Source: Oscillospiraceae bacterium (GTDB lineage: Bacteria > Bacillota > Clostridia > Oscillospirales > Oscillospiraceae). Taken from it: 48,797 bases of DNA. The notes under the pieces are model-generated. The model did not search any database and was not told where the DNA came from. It worked only from the letters and a program-made list of their open reading frames with translations. The stretch spans positions 1-48,797 of the forward strand of contig JAFSCK010000039.1 in assembly GCA_017436785.1 (NCBI GenBank), read 5' to 3'. Positions 39,555-47,887 of this stretch are shown here, in pieces (the first letter of the stretch is position 1; the number at the start of each line of letters is the position of its first letter). A program made the position numbers and the translations under genes.

Positions 39555-40039
39555 GTGGAAATCTATGGATGTTCTCAGATAAGTTGGATGATGAGGATAT
39601 TGAAATCTTAAAGCATGAGTTTATCACCTATTATCAGGGTGCTGACTACTACGGTTTGGGATTGAAGGTGTTCACCAGACTGGCTCATGAAGCGGGAGCT
39701 GTCTACAAGATCGGCAAAAAGGTTCTGATCCGCCGAACAATTTTTGATGCTTATCTTCGTAAGTTATACCTTATCGATCAGAATAAGGCTGCTCAAGCAG
39801 ATGGTTGTAACGAAGCAAAGATGAAGCAAGGTACACTGATCCGGAATGCAGAAAGTGGCCGAATGGACATCCGGTTCGGCCTCAATGAGTTTCGTGAAGG
39901 AATTTCCTGCGGCACCCGAATGGACGTGTTGATAGATGGTGATTGGGTACCTACACGAATTGAAATGGAAAACGATTGGATTCTAGTCGGAATCAAAACA
40001 CAGAACATAGTCGGACTGACAGTCCGTCTCAAAAACTAG
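39551..40039 (+). CDS. Two-domain element protein (DUF6462-like + DUF5348)
   Basis: 162 residues. The N-terminal half (about 1-78) repeats the preceding protein's fold: GLKVFTRLAHEAGAVYKIG, then KKVLIRRTIFDAYLRKL. After a linker, the C-terminal half (about 93-162) is a DUF5348 domain: GTLIRNAESGRMDIRFGLNE, ISCGTRMDVLIDGDWVPTRIE, DWILVGIKTQNIVGLTVRL. The same domain alone is the next gene. The function is unknown. It is coupled to the first protein by a 4-nt overlap. Confidence 0.75.
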   Translation: MSGNLWMFSDKLDDEDIEILKHEFITYYQGADYYGLGLKVFTRLAHEAGAVYKIGKKVLIRRTIFDAYLRKLYLIDQNKAAQADGCNEAKMKQGTLIRNAESGRMDIRFGLNEFREGISCGTRMDVLIDGDWVPTRIEMENDWILVGIKTQNIVGLTVRLKN

Positions 40040-40166
40040 CATTATTGTGCGCAAAATAATATTAATAATAGGAGGATGAAAAGGTTCTGTTGTATCTGAG
40101 GATTTGAACGCCTCTTTTTAAATTGAATACTATCACAACTTTCCAATACCTGCCACACAGGTTTGG

Positions 40167-40209
40167 ATGCCGGACGGACTCTGCCATACCGTCCGGCATT
40201 TCTATTTTT
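40167..40209 (+). terminator. Terminator between element genes 2 and 3
   Basis: ATGCCGGACGG (40167-40177) pairs with CCGTCCGGCAT (40189-40199), followed by TTCTATTTTT. It ends 15 nt before the next start codon, so it may act as an attenuator. Confidence 0.78.
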
Positions 40210-40224
40210 ATGACGGAGAAAATT

Positions 40225-40437
40225 ATGAACATAGGAACACTTGTACCTCAACATGGAACAGACAGATTAGATATCCGTTTTTCTCTCTATGATTATCACG
40301 GAGGATTACATTGTGGAGAAACTTTCGATGTGAAGATTAGCGGAAAATGGGTTCCCACCCGAATCGAAATGGGCAAGGATTGGTATCTCATAGGTATTGA
40401 CGTGGATGACCTCATTGGATTAATCGTTCGAATTTAA
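40225..40437 (+). CDS. DUF5348 small protein
   Basis: 70 residues, consisting of one DUF5348 domain: GTLVPQHGTDRLDIRFSLYD, GLHCGETFDVKISGKWVPTRIE (in part) and YLIGIDVDDLIGLIVRI. It is about half identical to the C-terminal domain of the preceding protein. ATG 40225 follows ACGGAGAAAATT; an in-frame ATG at 40210 lies within the terminator tail. The role is unknown; such genes are common in Firmicutes conjugative elements. Confidence 0.78.
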   Translation: MNIGTLVPQHGTDRLDIRFSLYDYHGGLHCGETFDVKISGKWVPTRIEMGKDWYLIGIDVDDLIGLIVRI

Positions 40438-40449
40438 GCCCTCACTTCG

Positions 40450-40482
40450 GCCAGCAAGAACAATCTTGCTGGCTTTTTTTAT
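40450..40482 (+). terminator. Terminator after the DUF5348 gene
   Basis: GCCAGCAAGA / TCTTGCTGGC stem with a T7 tail. It overlaps the approach to the next gene. Confidence 0.88.
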
Positions 40483-40505
40483 TCTCAAAAAAGGAGGAAC
40501 GCTGC

Positions 40506-41585
40506 ATGAAATGTCTACGGAAATATCGTTGGGTAAAGCTTCCCAGAGATTATCCTGATATTGGTAAGGGACTTTTAAGTTATTGGGCTAAGCTGGCATC
40601 TCGTGCCGCATTCCGCAAGGGAAATGCCATATACTGCGGCCATACAAATCCCGTAACACCCGGAATGTGGTCAGGCGGTATCGTTGGCCTCAAAAGCATT
40701 CTTGGAGTCAACAGTCGTTCCAAGGCTTTACAGGTCATAGAAGATTTATCTTCCATGGGGTATCTGAAATATTCCCTTGATAAGCAAACCAAGAAACTGA
40801 GCTACCATATTCTCGACTGGGTGTTGCAGTGTTCAGGTGCAGAATGTACCTCAGGAGCAGTTTACGCCACGCAGGGATATGGTTTTCTGTGCATACCTCG
40901 CTCCATCACCCAGCGTCTTGTTGATGCCGGGATGACGTTCCAGGAAGCTGATGCATGGCTTGATCTATGGTGTCACACCACCTTTGAAGACTATGGAAAT
41001 GCTTTCTCTTTTCTTGCTCCAATCATCCAATACGGAAAGTTTGGTGCAGTTCTGACTCTGGAAAGCTTAGGAAAACGTTGGGGTTGGGAGAAGACCAAGG
41101 TATGGCGATTTTTCAGGAAACACAAAAATGTTTTTTCACTACAGCGTCTGTCGAGTTCCTACGGATGCCTTGTTTTCAATTTGCTATATCCCACCGGGAC
41201 TGATGTTCAGTCCCCATCTCAGGAATCCATCAACAGAATCATGAATGAGATTCTCTCATCCAATCATTACAGATACAAAGGCAATAGCGAAAATCTGAAG
41301 ATCAACCATATGGTTGCCTGGTACAGCAGAAAAGTTCTTGCGAGCCAAAAAGAATCCCGTACACAAGCTCCCTCCAAAAACCGCGTTGCGCTTTTCTCCC
41401 CTATAACGCGCGCGTATTTTTCTCATGGTAGGAACTGTAAGCATTGTAGGAACTGTCATTATGCCTGCCGGGGTGCGTTAATGGAGGACGCCGAAATTTT
41501 AGCGTTTGCCTATCAAATACGTGGACCATGCATCAAATGCCCATTCACAATTTCAACAACAGGAGGATTAATTTGTGAGACGTAA
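40506..41585 (+). CDS. Putative replication/regulatory protein of conjugative element
   Basis: 359 residues, not confidently recognised. The N-terminal region (WVKLPRDYPDIGKGLLSYWAKLAS) and the SMGYLKYSLDKQTKKLSYHI stretch look like a winged-helix pair of the kind found in plasmid and element replication initiators. A middle Trp-rich part (LDLWCHTTFEDYGNAFSF; KRWGWEKTKVWRFFRKH) resembles another helix-turn-helix. The C-terminus has a Cys/His cluster CKHCRNCHYACRG and a later CIKC, likely a zinc knuckle. The start follows AAAGGAGGAACGCTGC. It overlaps the next gene by 11 bp. Confidence 0.6.
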   Translation: MKCLRKYRWVKLPRDYPDIGKGLLSYWAKLASRAAFRKGNAIYCGHTNPVTPGMWSGGIVGLKSILGVNSRSKALQVIEDLSSMGYLKYSLDKQTKKLSYHILDWVLQCSGAECTSGAVYATQGYGFLCIPRSITQRLVDAGMTFQEADAWLDLWCHTTFEDYGNAFSFLAPIIQYGKFGAVLTLESLGKRWGWEKTKVWRFFRKHKNVFSLQRLSSSYGCLVFNLLYPTGTDVQSPSQESINRIMNEILSSNHYRYKGNSENLKINHMVAWYSRKVLASQKESRTQAPSKNRVALFSPITRAYFSHGRNCKHCRNCHYACRGALMEDAEILAFAYQIRGPCIKCPFTISTTGGLICET

Positions 41586-42201
41586 GAAAACATCCATGTA
41601 TGATGCTCATGAATCAAAAATATTGCAGGAGTCTTCCGCCTTTGCTGAATTCCTGACCCGCAAAGGTTTGCTGGAAGATCACAGTATCGACAATGAAAAA
41701 GTGAGAAAAGCAAAGAAAACTACAGCTCAAAAGGCCTATCACAACACAGAAGTGTTATTGGAACAGTACCGGACGATCACCTGGATTCTGGATTGTGTTC
41801 CTGAGGATCTTTCCACTGAACTTCATATTCCACAGAATAATCTCGAAGCATTGGTATCCAGGATCGATATCGAGATGTCTCTGGAAAATAAGCGGTTACA
41901 AAATCAGCTCACATCCGCAATGAAAACAAAAATGCTGGTCGACAGGGTCCATGATGCCCTTGGTGTGTTGAGAAAAAAGCCAGAGAACGGAGAGGAACTC
42001 TACAAGCTGATTTACAACCAGTACATTGATCCAGTACGCAGAAAAAGCGATGAACTTGTAGACATGATGCATGTAAGCAGCAGAACATACTACAGGATGC
42101 GTTCAGAAGCAATATCTGTTCTGTCTATTCGATTATGGTCTGCACCTTCCAGCTATATCGATGATTGGCTTGAAATCCTCACCATTATGGAGAACCTGTG
42201 A
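41575..42201 (+). CDS. ArpU/sigma-like element regulator
   Basis: 208 residues, GTG start with AGGAGG 7 bp upstream. A basic N-terminal region (KVRKAKKTTAQKAYHNTEVLLEQY, cited in part) is followed by a long coiled-coil-like stretch (about residues 85-130). A C-terminal helix-turn-helix reads VDMMHVSSRTYYRMRSEAIS and resembles region 4 of sigma-like phage late regulators (ArpU/RinA type). It probably controls transcription of transfer genes; that is inferred. It overlaps the preceding gene and its TGA overlaps an ATG of a possible 38-codon gene. Confidence 0.65.
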   Translation: MRRKKTSMYDAHESKILQESSAFAEFLTRKGLLEDHSIDNEKVRKAKKTTAQKAYHNTEVLLEQYRTITWILDCVPEDLSTELHIPQNNLEALVSRIDIEMSLENKRLQNQLTSAMKTKMLVDRVHDALGVLRKKPENGEELYKLIYNQYIDPVRRKSDELVDMMHVSSRTYYRMRSEAISVLSIRLWSAPSSYIDDWLEILTIMENL

Positions 42202-42317
42202 TGAGTGTGGCAAAATGCTGGCAGTGCGGTGGCAGAAGTGTGCTAATGACCCGCAAAAGCAAGTGTGTTAAAATACTATTGTCCAAAAATGGACAAAGCG
42301 ATGAGGCATTGTTTTAA
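42201..42317 (+). CDS. Possible 38-residue zinc-ribbon peptide
   Basis: A TGATG overlap couples an ATG at 42201 to the stop of the preceding gene. The peptide MSVAKCWQCGGRSVLMTRKS continues KCVKILL and has CxxC plus a later Cys, like half a zinc ribbon. It ends inside the stem of the following terminator. Short and unproven. Confidence 0.4.
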   Translation: MSVAKCWQCGGRSVLMTRKSKCVKILLSKNGQSDEALF

Positions 42318-42352
42318 GAGCAATTCAACTCTGAAAAACAATGTCTTTTTTC
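42305..42352 (+). terminator. Terminator upstream of the transfer genes
   Basis: GGCATTGTTTT (42305-42315) pairs with AAAACAATGTC (42335-42345), followed by TTTTTT. It separates the early genes from the VirB-like genes. Confidence 0.85.
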
Positions 42353-42383
42353 GTTTTATGACCATAGAAAGGAGGAAAACGTC

Positions 42384-42758
42384 ATGGTAAAACAGCTTGC
42401 CAAGGGAAAGCAACGACTCACCAAGGCCTACTGGTCTGCGGTTGGTATGGCCTCTGCTGCTATGTTGACGGTTCAGCCTGTAATGGCTACCGCAGCTGGC
42501 ACAGGCACCATCTGGGCACGGTTCTCCACGATCCTGAAGGACGTGTACGGCCAGATCGTCGCAATCAGTACCATCGTGGCAGTCACTGTGGCAGCCATCG
42601 CACTGCTGGTGCGTATGATCTCCCGCAATCAGAGAGCCGTTGATGAGGCTACCAGCTGGCTGAAGAGAATCGTTGTGACCTGGATCATTCTGAATTCTCT
42701 TGGCTTCATCGTCGCCTACCTGCAGCCCCTGATCCAGGGCGGCAACTACAATGGCTAA
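42384..42758 (+). CDS. VirB2/TrbC-like pilin subunit (Maff2-type)
   Basis: 124 residues. Residues 1-38 look like a long signal sequence (basic VKQLAKGKQRLTKAYW, hydrophobic AVGMASAAMLTV, cleavage near VMATAAG). Two further helices follow, IVAISTIVAVTVAAIALLV and IVVTWIILNSLGFIVAYL, separated by a basic loop. This is the layout of VirB2/TrbC pilins, and the position directly before the VirB6-like gene is the usual one. The start follows AAAGGAGG. It likely forms the extracellular or wall-spanning pilus part of the mating apparatus. Confidence 0.8.
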   Translation: MVKQLAKGKQRLTKAYWSAVGMASAAMLTVQPVMATAAGTGTIWARFSTILKDVYGQIVAISTIVAVTVAAIALLVRMISRNQRAVDEATSWLKRIVVTWIILNSLGFIVAYLQPLIQGGNYNG

Positions 42759-42792
42759 ATAAGTCATTGCAGAAATCCAGTTTACCGAGGAG

Positions 42793-45700
42793 GTGATACC
42801 CATTTTAGACTGGATTTTCGAGGGTATCGTCAATTGGATCGCAAGTATAGCATCCACGATCCTGGATGCGGTATCTGGTCTGTTCTTGGAAGCTTTGGGA
42901 ACAGACATGACTGCCATGGAGGAATACTTTCCCTTTATCACAAAAGCGTATGGTACTCTCCAGTACACATCCTGGGCGATCCTGTATCTGATTGTCATGT
43001 GGCAGATCTTCCGGGCATTCGGAGGACCAATCACAGAGGCAGAGAATCCCTGGCACCTGGTTATCCGAGGTGCTATCTACGGTCTTCTGATCGGGTATGC
43101 AAAGAACATCGCTATGTTCTGCCTGGAAATAGCGAGGATCCCGTATACTTCACTGCTTGATATCTCCATGACAGGAGAAGATTTCACCTTTGCCGGTGTA
43201 GAGGAAGTGCTTACGAATGGGCTGACTACCATAGTGGCCGCTTCCACAGTTGCAGGTCTGATACTGGTTTTGATATTGCTGATTGCTTTGGGCTGGAATT
43301 ACTTCAAGCTCCTCCTGGAGACGGTAGAGAGATATATTGTGGTGGGTGTACTTTGCTACACATCACCGCTGGCATTCTCCATGGGTGGCTCCAAAACAAC
43401 CAACAATGTCTTCAAGTCCTGGTGCCGTATGGTTGGTTCTCAGCTGATCCTTCTTGTCATGAATGTGTGGTTCCTGAGAGGCTTTGCTTCTTCCATGGGC
43501 CATTTCATTGGTAACGGCGGCGCACTTACAACGGGAAAAGGCAGTATCTTCCTATGGATGTTCTGCGCTCTTGCATATTTACGGTGTGCCCAGCGGTTTG
43601 ACAGCTATCTGTCTTCGCTGGGCTTAAATGTTGCCCAGACCGGATCCAGTATGGCCATGGAAATGATGATGGCCGCACGTGTAGTATCCGGAATGGGCGG
43701 TGGTGCCAAGAGCGCGGGAAGCGTATTCGGAGGAAGGACCGGAAGTACCGCAACCGGTACGGGAGCGGCAGCCAGTGGTTTTGCTTCAGGCTTCGCTTCC
43801 AAGTTCAGTCCCAACTCCTATGTCCGTGATGCTGTTGTGGAAGGCGGATCAAATATCGGCTTTGGCGGCGGCGCAGGCTTTATGGGCCGGGCTTTTGGCG
43901 GTATGGCAGCCAGAAATGGTGCTACCCTGAATGGAGACTCTATTTCCTCCGTTGCATCCAGAGCACCTGGTGTATCCGGCAGTATTGGCGGCGAGATCGC
44001 AGACAGATCTCTCAGTAACTATATGCCCCATATGCAGGGCTTCCAGATGAAGGGGACCCAGATTTCTGGTGGCCATATCAGCACCACAGCAACGACTCCC
44101 GACGGCAAGACCGCATCCGTGGACATGTACAGTGCTTCTCAGTTTGAAAAGCCCGAAGTGCCTCACAGCGTGGTCACTGCGTCCGACGGCAGCCAGTGGT
44201 ATCAGATGGCCAGTGGCGAAGGCCGCGGTGCCTTCTATGATGCTCCTGTATTTGGCGGAATGCCTACAGAAGCACCTTCTCAAGAAGTTACATCCGGGAT
44301 GGATGATCAGGCAGTCGCCGCATCTATCGGTGCCGAGGTGGAAGCTATTCAGCAAGGAATGGGGTCATATCCCGGAACAGGTTTACAGGATTCTTCTGCG
44401 GAGGAAGTTGTACTTCCCGGTGGAGATGCACCTGCCTTTGGTACCCAGTTTGTACAGGGCGCTGCTGGTGAATTGCCCGGTGGTATGCCGCTACAGAGCA
44501 GCATGGAAGAAATGCAGCCTAGTATGCCAGGGATGGCGCAGGATGTTATTTCGGCCGAAACCGTCACTGGTTCTCAAGGAGATACGCAGCCCTTTGGCGC
44601 TGGCTTTGTTGGCAGTACAGAAATTCCTGGTCAAGCAGTTGCAGAAGGAAACGACGAAGTACCCATTACTATGCCTGCATTCAATCAGGACAATGTTCTG
44701 TTTACAGGATCTGAAGATCTGCAGCAGGATGTTCCCTTTGGAGCAGGCTTTGTCGGAGGTGTTGAGCAAATTCCTGCAACTGGCATGGAAACTCCGTCCG
44801 GAGAGGATACACCTCTGGGCATGCCTGTTTTCAACGGTGAACCCAGCAGTATTCCCGGGGAGTCTTTGCAGAATGAAACCGGTATTTCCGAGATGCCCGC
44901 CTTTGTTCCCGCATTTGTTGGAAGCAGCGAGTCTGTACAGCCGGGCGGGTATGGGAATAAAGATCAGACTGATATACCCATGTCTGGTATTCCCGGAAGC
45001 GAGCATCATCAGGATGCTCCTCAATTTGCAGCTGGTCATTCTGCACCTCAGGATTCTTCGTTCTACCAAACCGATTTTGCTGGTGCTGGCATTCCTGCTG
45101 GCCCTGGGCATTCTTATCAGGATAATCATCAGACTGGAGAAAGCTCTGCCTCTGCCTATGCCGAAGCACCTCTGGTTGCTGCCACATTCCCCAACGCACA
45201 GGAGGGAACCATGCTCCGTACTGTTGGAGAAGGCGTGATCGAGGCAAGCACTCCGGATGGTGGCAATACCCTGTGGTACAACAGCGCCTTCTATCATGAG
45301 CCGGATGCCCCGCACGATACCATGGCCGCAGCCAACGGCGTGCAGTGGTACACCATGCAGCAAAAGGCGGAAGCTCCTCAGTTCGAGTCCGGTGTTGATG
45401 CTGGACAGTATAATCAGGCAGCATTCCAGAACTTCATGCCCGGATACGATACACCTGTTTCTAAAGTGGATGGTTCCGGAAGACAAGACGGTCATTTCGA
45501 AGTCCGCCATGCTGATGGCTCCGGAACAGCATTCTACGATACCGCACGATATGCTGCTCCGCGTGGTGACTATAAGGTCTTTGAGGACTCCAGAGGCAGT
45601 CAATGGTATGCGATCCGTGGTGAAGCCGCAGTTGAACGCAAACCCGTCTTCGAAAATGGTCAGGCAGTTTATGAGAATGATAAACTCAAGACCGTTACAA

Positions 45701-45795
45701 TTGAGACTGTGCGATATAAGCAGACTCCTGCAAAATTCTCTGAGCCTAAGAAGCGTGGAGATATTGAACGAAAACCCCCAAGAAGAAAAAAATAA
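42793..45795 (+). CDS. VirB6/TrbL-like conjugation membrane protein with long repetitive tail
   Basis: About 1000 residues. The first 290 form the polytopic VirB6-like core: WIFEGIVNWIASIASTILDA, then ILYLIVMWQIFRAFGGPI, GLILVLILLIALGWNYFKLL, and CRMVGSQLILLVMNVWFLRG with the conserved Trp. From about 300 the protein is Gly/Ser/Ala-rich, then a long acidic, Pro-rich low-complexity region. It has loose repeats such as PFGAGFVG and MPAF, and three related SQWY/VQWY modules near residues 467, 850 and 936. The C-terminus is very basic (KKRGDIERKPPRRKK). GTG 42793 abuts its Shine-Dalgarno sequence, so initiation may be at ATT 42802. Forms the membrane channel of the type IV system. Confidence 0.85.
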   Translation: MIPILDWIFEGIVNWIASIASTILDAVSGLFLEALGTDMTAMEEYFPFITKAYGTLQYTSWAILYLIVMWQIFRAFGGPITEAENPWHLVIRGAIYGLLIGYAKNIAMFCLEIARIPYTSLLDISMTGEDFTFAGVEEVLTNGLTTIVAASTVAGLILVLILLIALGWNYFKLLLETVERYIVVGVLCYTSPLAFSMGGSKTTNNVFKSWCRMVGSQLILLVMNVWFLRGFASSMGHFIGNGGALTTGKGSIFLWMFCALAYLRCAQRFDSYLSSLGLNVAQTGSSMAMEMMMAARVVSGMGGGAKSAGSVFGGRTGSTATGTGAAASGFASGFASKFSPNSYVRDAVVEGGSNIGFGGGAGFMGRAFGGMAARNGATLNGDSISSVASRAPGVSGSIGGEIADRSLSNYMPHMQGFQMKGTQISGGHISTTATTPDGKTASVDMYSASQFEKPEVPHSVVTASDGSQWYQMASGEGRGAFYDAPVFGGMPTEAPSQEVTSGMDDQAVAASIGAEVEAIQQGMGSYPGTGLQDSSAEEVVLPGGDAPAFGTQFVQGAAGELPGGMPLQSSMEEMQPSMPGMAQDVISAETVTGSQGDTQPFGAGFVGSTEIPGQAVAEGNDEVPITMPAFNQDNVLFTGSEDLQQDVPFGAGFVGGVEQIPATGMETPSGEDTPLGMPVFNGEPSSIPGESLQNETGISEMPAFVPAFVGSSESVQPGGYGNKDQTDIPMSGIPGSEHHQDAPQFAAGHSAPQDSSFYQTDFAGAGIPAGPGHSYQDNHQTGESSASAYAEAPLVAATFPNAQEGTMLRTVGEGVIEASTPDGGNTLWYNSAFYHEPDAPHDTMAAANGVQWYTMQQKAEAPQFESGVDAGQYNQAAFQNFMPGYDTPVSKVDGSGRQDGHFEVRHADGSGTAFYDTARYAAPRGDYKVFEDSRGSQWYAIRGEAAVERKPVFENGQAVYENDKLKTVTIETVRYKQTPAKFSEPKKRGDIERKPPRRKK

Positions 45796-45800
45796 CCCGC

Positions 45801-45843
45801 AAAAAGCCATGATTGTAGATTCCCCATCATGGCCTTTTCTTAT
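45801..45843 (+). terminator. Terminator-like hairpin after the VirB6-like gene
   Basis: GCCATGAT (45806-45813) / ATCATGGC (45826-45833) with A5 before and CTTTTCTT after. Confidence 0.7.
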
Positions 45844-45869
45844 TTCCCGAGAAAAAGGAGGTGGTCGTG

Positions 45870-47882
45870 ATGGCGGAGCCTACCAAGGAGCAGTTTGGAG
45901 ATGGTCAGGATAACTTTGGCCAGGCTGCTTCAAAAGCTGCAGAAGCAGCAAGGTTGTTCTCTGAACAAGCGGCATCCAAGGGGACAGAAATGGCTGTCAA
46001 TTCTGCTGCAGCTTCTGTCCAAGCCGGTCTGGAAGGAGGCAGCGCAGTTGCAAATATCGCAGCTGGTACCGCTGCCGGTGGCCCCTGGGGTGCAGCCATA
46101 TCTGCTGCCTGGGCTATGCGTCACACCTTATATAAGATTCTGATTTGCATCTGCCTGTTCTTTACAGTGATCATCGTACTTGTGGTTGCGCTGCCAAGTA
46201 TCGTAACTGAGAGTGTTTTCGGTCTCAACGGTACGCAGCCTGATCCCAATGCGACACTGGAAAGCTCTTATACACAGATGGCAGATGCGGTCTCTGCAGC
46301 GGTTGAGGCGGGATATGACCAGTCCCTTGCCAAAGTCGAGCAGATCATTGCAGATGGCGGTTATGACTATAACCTTTCCATGGATGCCATGATCAACCAT
46401 GCACAGAGCACCGCCGGCTATGACGTTGCCTATATTCTGGCAGCCTATTCTGCATCTTTACAGCAGAAAGGCACCAGTGTAGATGACATGGTTCAAAAAC
46501 TTCAGGATGTGGGTGATCTGATGTTTCCCGTTACCTATGTTGAGAAGGAGCAAGAAAACCTGATTCCGGTAAGCTACTGTACCTATAAGCCGCAAACAGT
46601 AACTGTTGTTACAGCCATTCAGCCAGCAGGTGTTGTCAACGGTGTAGAAAAGTATAACTACACCACAGAGCAGCGTACCTATTATTTACCGGATGAGACG
46701 CTTGAGTCTGATGTGGAAATAACTGTAGATGCCTATAGAGCTGTTACCGTTACGGTTCCCATTTATGAAGGTGGCAAAATCGCTGGGGTAGAGCAGAAAA
46801 CCTATTATAAAGAGAATGGTACAGAATCCATTGCCCCAACAATTGAGATCATCAAGTATGTGGAATGTACGATCCATCCCTTTGACAACACAGTCATTGC
46901 TGATGCTTTTGGAATCGACATGTCTGCGGAGTACCCAACATTCAAAATTACATACGGAGAAGCGATCCAAAACATGGCTAACGCACTGAAAATGACTCTT
47001 TATGGTTCTCTTGGAAGTGGAAGCTCCATTCCATTGACAGACTCGGAACTAATTGGCATTGTGAATCAGCAAACCTGTAACGATACCAGAAAGCACATTT
47101 TAACAACCGCGCTGTCCCTCGTTGGTAAAGTTCCCTACTTCTGGGGTGGCAAAAGTGCTGCTGGTTGGAATGATGAGTGGAATACGCCAAAGTTGGTTAC
47201 TTCCGCTGGCTCTTCCAGTACTGGTACCATCCGTCCCTTTGGACTGGATTGCTCCGGATTTACAGACTGGGTATATAAGACTGCGCTGGGTGTCAGCATC
47301 CAGGCAGGTTCCTGGGGACAGTATACGAACTCCAGCCCCATCAGCGAGGCAGAACTGCTCCCAGGTGATTTAGGCTTCCTCATGAATGCCCAGGGCACCA
47401 CAAGCCACGTTCTGATCTTTGTTGGCTATACAGAAAGTGGTGCAAGGCAGTGGGTTCACTCTGAATCAGGTACAGGTGTTCATGTCAGTACACCAAGATA
47501 TGATGCCGAATTGGTTTTAAGAAGACCCAATAATGTGGATTTCAGTCAGGATGTAGGTACAGATGCGTATGGTGAGCCTTTATACTCTCTGACGGTGGAT
47601 GTGACTCATTACTGTGCCTGTACCAGATGCTGCGGTCCCAACGCTCAGGGAATTACCGCAAGCGGAAAACGGGTCGCAGAGGGCATGGTAGCCATGTCCA
47701 GTCATTATCCTTTCGGAACGCAGATCATGATAAACGGTGTCATGTATACGGTTGAGGATCGTGGTGGTTCCGGCATTGAGAACGATATTTCCCGCGTGGA
47801 TATTTTCGTTCCGGATCACAATTACGCTTTACGGCTTGGTCGATTTGAGACTACAGCTTATATCTATCGCATCGGAAGGTAA
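45870..47882 (+). CDS. Conjugation cell-wall hydrolase: C40 (NlpC/P60) plus 3D domain
   Basis: 670 residues. A cytoplasmic, Ala-rich N-terminus (about 1-85) is followed by one membrane helix (LYKILICICLFFTVIIVLVV). Next comes an extracellular helical/beta region. A NlpC/P60 domain (about 410-550) has GKVPYFWGGK, nucleophile Cys461 in GLDCSGFTDWVY and His513 in TSHVLIFVG. A C-terminal 3D (double-psi barrel) domain (about 590-670) has TASGKRVAEGMVAMS and ISRVDIFVPD with its Asp residues. Two different wall-cutting activities on one chain open peptidoglycan for the mating channel. ATG 45870 has AAAGGAGG at 7 bp; GTGs at 45861 and 45867 are too close to it. Confidence 0.9.
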   Translation: MAEPTKEQFGDGQDNFGQAASKAAEAARLFSEQAASKGTEMAVNSAAASVQAGLEGGSAVANIAAGTAAGGPWGAAISAAWAMRHTLYKILICICLFFTVIIVLVVALPSIVTESVFGLNGTQPDPNATLESSYTQMADAVSAAVEAGYDQSLAKVEQIIADGGYDYNLSMDAMINHAQSTAGYDVAYILAAYSASLQQKGTSVDDMVQKLQDVGDLMFPVTYVEKEQENLIPVSYCTYKPQTVTVVTAIQPAGVVNGVEKYNYTTEQRTYYLPDETLESDVEITVDAYRAVTVTVPIYEGGKIAGVEQKTYYKENGTESIAPTIEIIKYVECTIHPFDNTVIADAFGIDMSAEYPTFKITYGEAIQNMANALKMTLYGSLGSGSSIPLTDSELIGIVNQQTCNDTRKHILTTALSLVGKVPYFWGGKSAAGWNDEWNTPKLVTSAGSSSTGTIRPFGLDCSGFTDWVYKTALGVSIQAGSWGQYTNSSPISEAELLPGDLGFLMNAQGTTSHVLIFVGYTESGARQWVHSESGTGVHVSTPRYDAELVLRRPNNVDFSQDVGTDAYGEPLYSLTVDVTHYCACTRCCGPNAQGITASGKRVAEGMVAMSSHYPFGTQIMINGVMYTVEDRGGSGIENDISRVDIFVPDHNYALRLGRFETTAYIYRIGR

Positions 47883-47887
47883 CCTAT

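Noticed and set aside
40070-40100. Seven-codon frame after GGAGG in the element leader
   Set aside because: The start codon touches the ribosome binding site with no spacer, and the peptide ends at once. Insufficient as a leader peptide.
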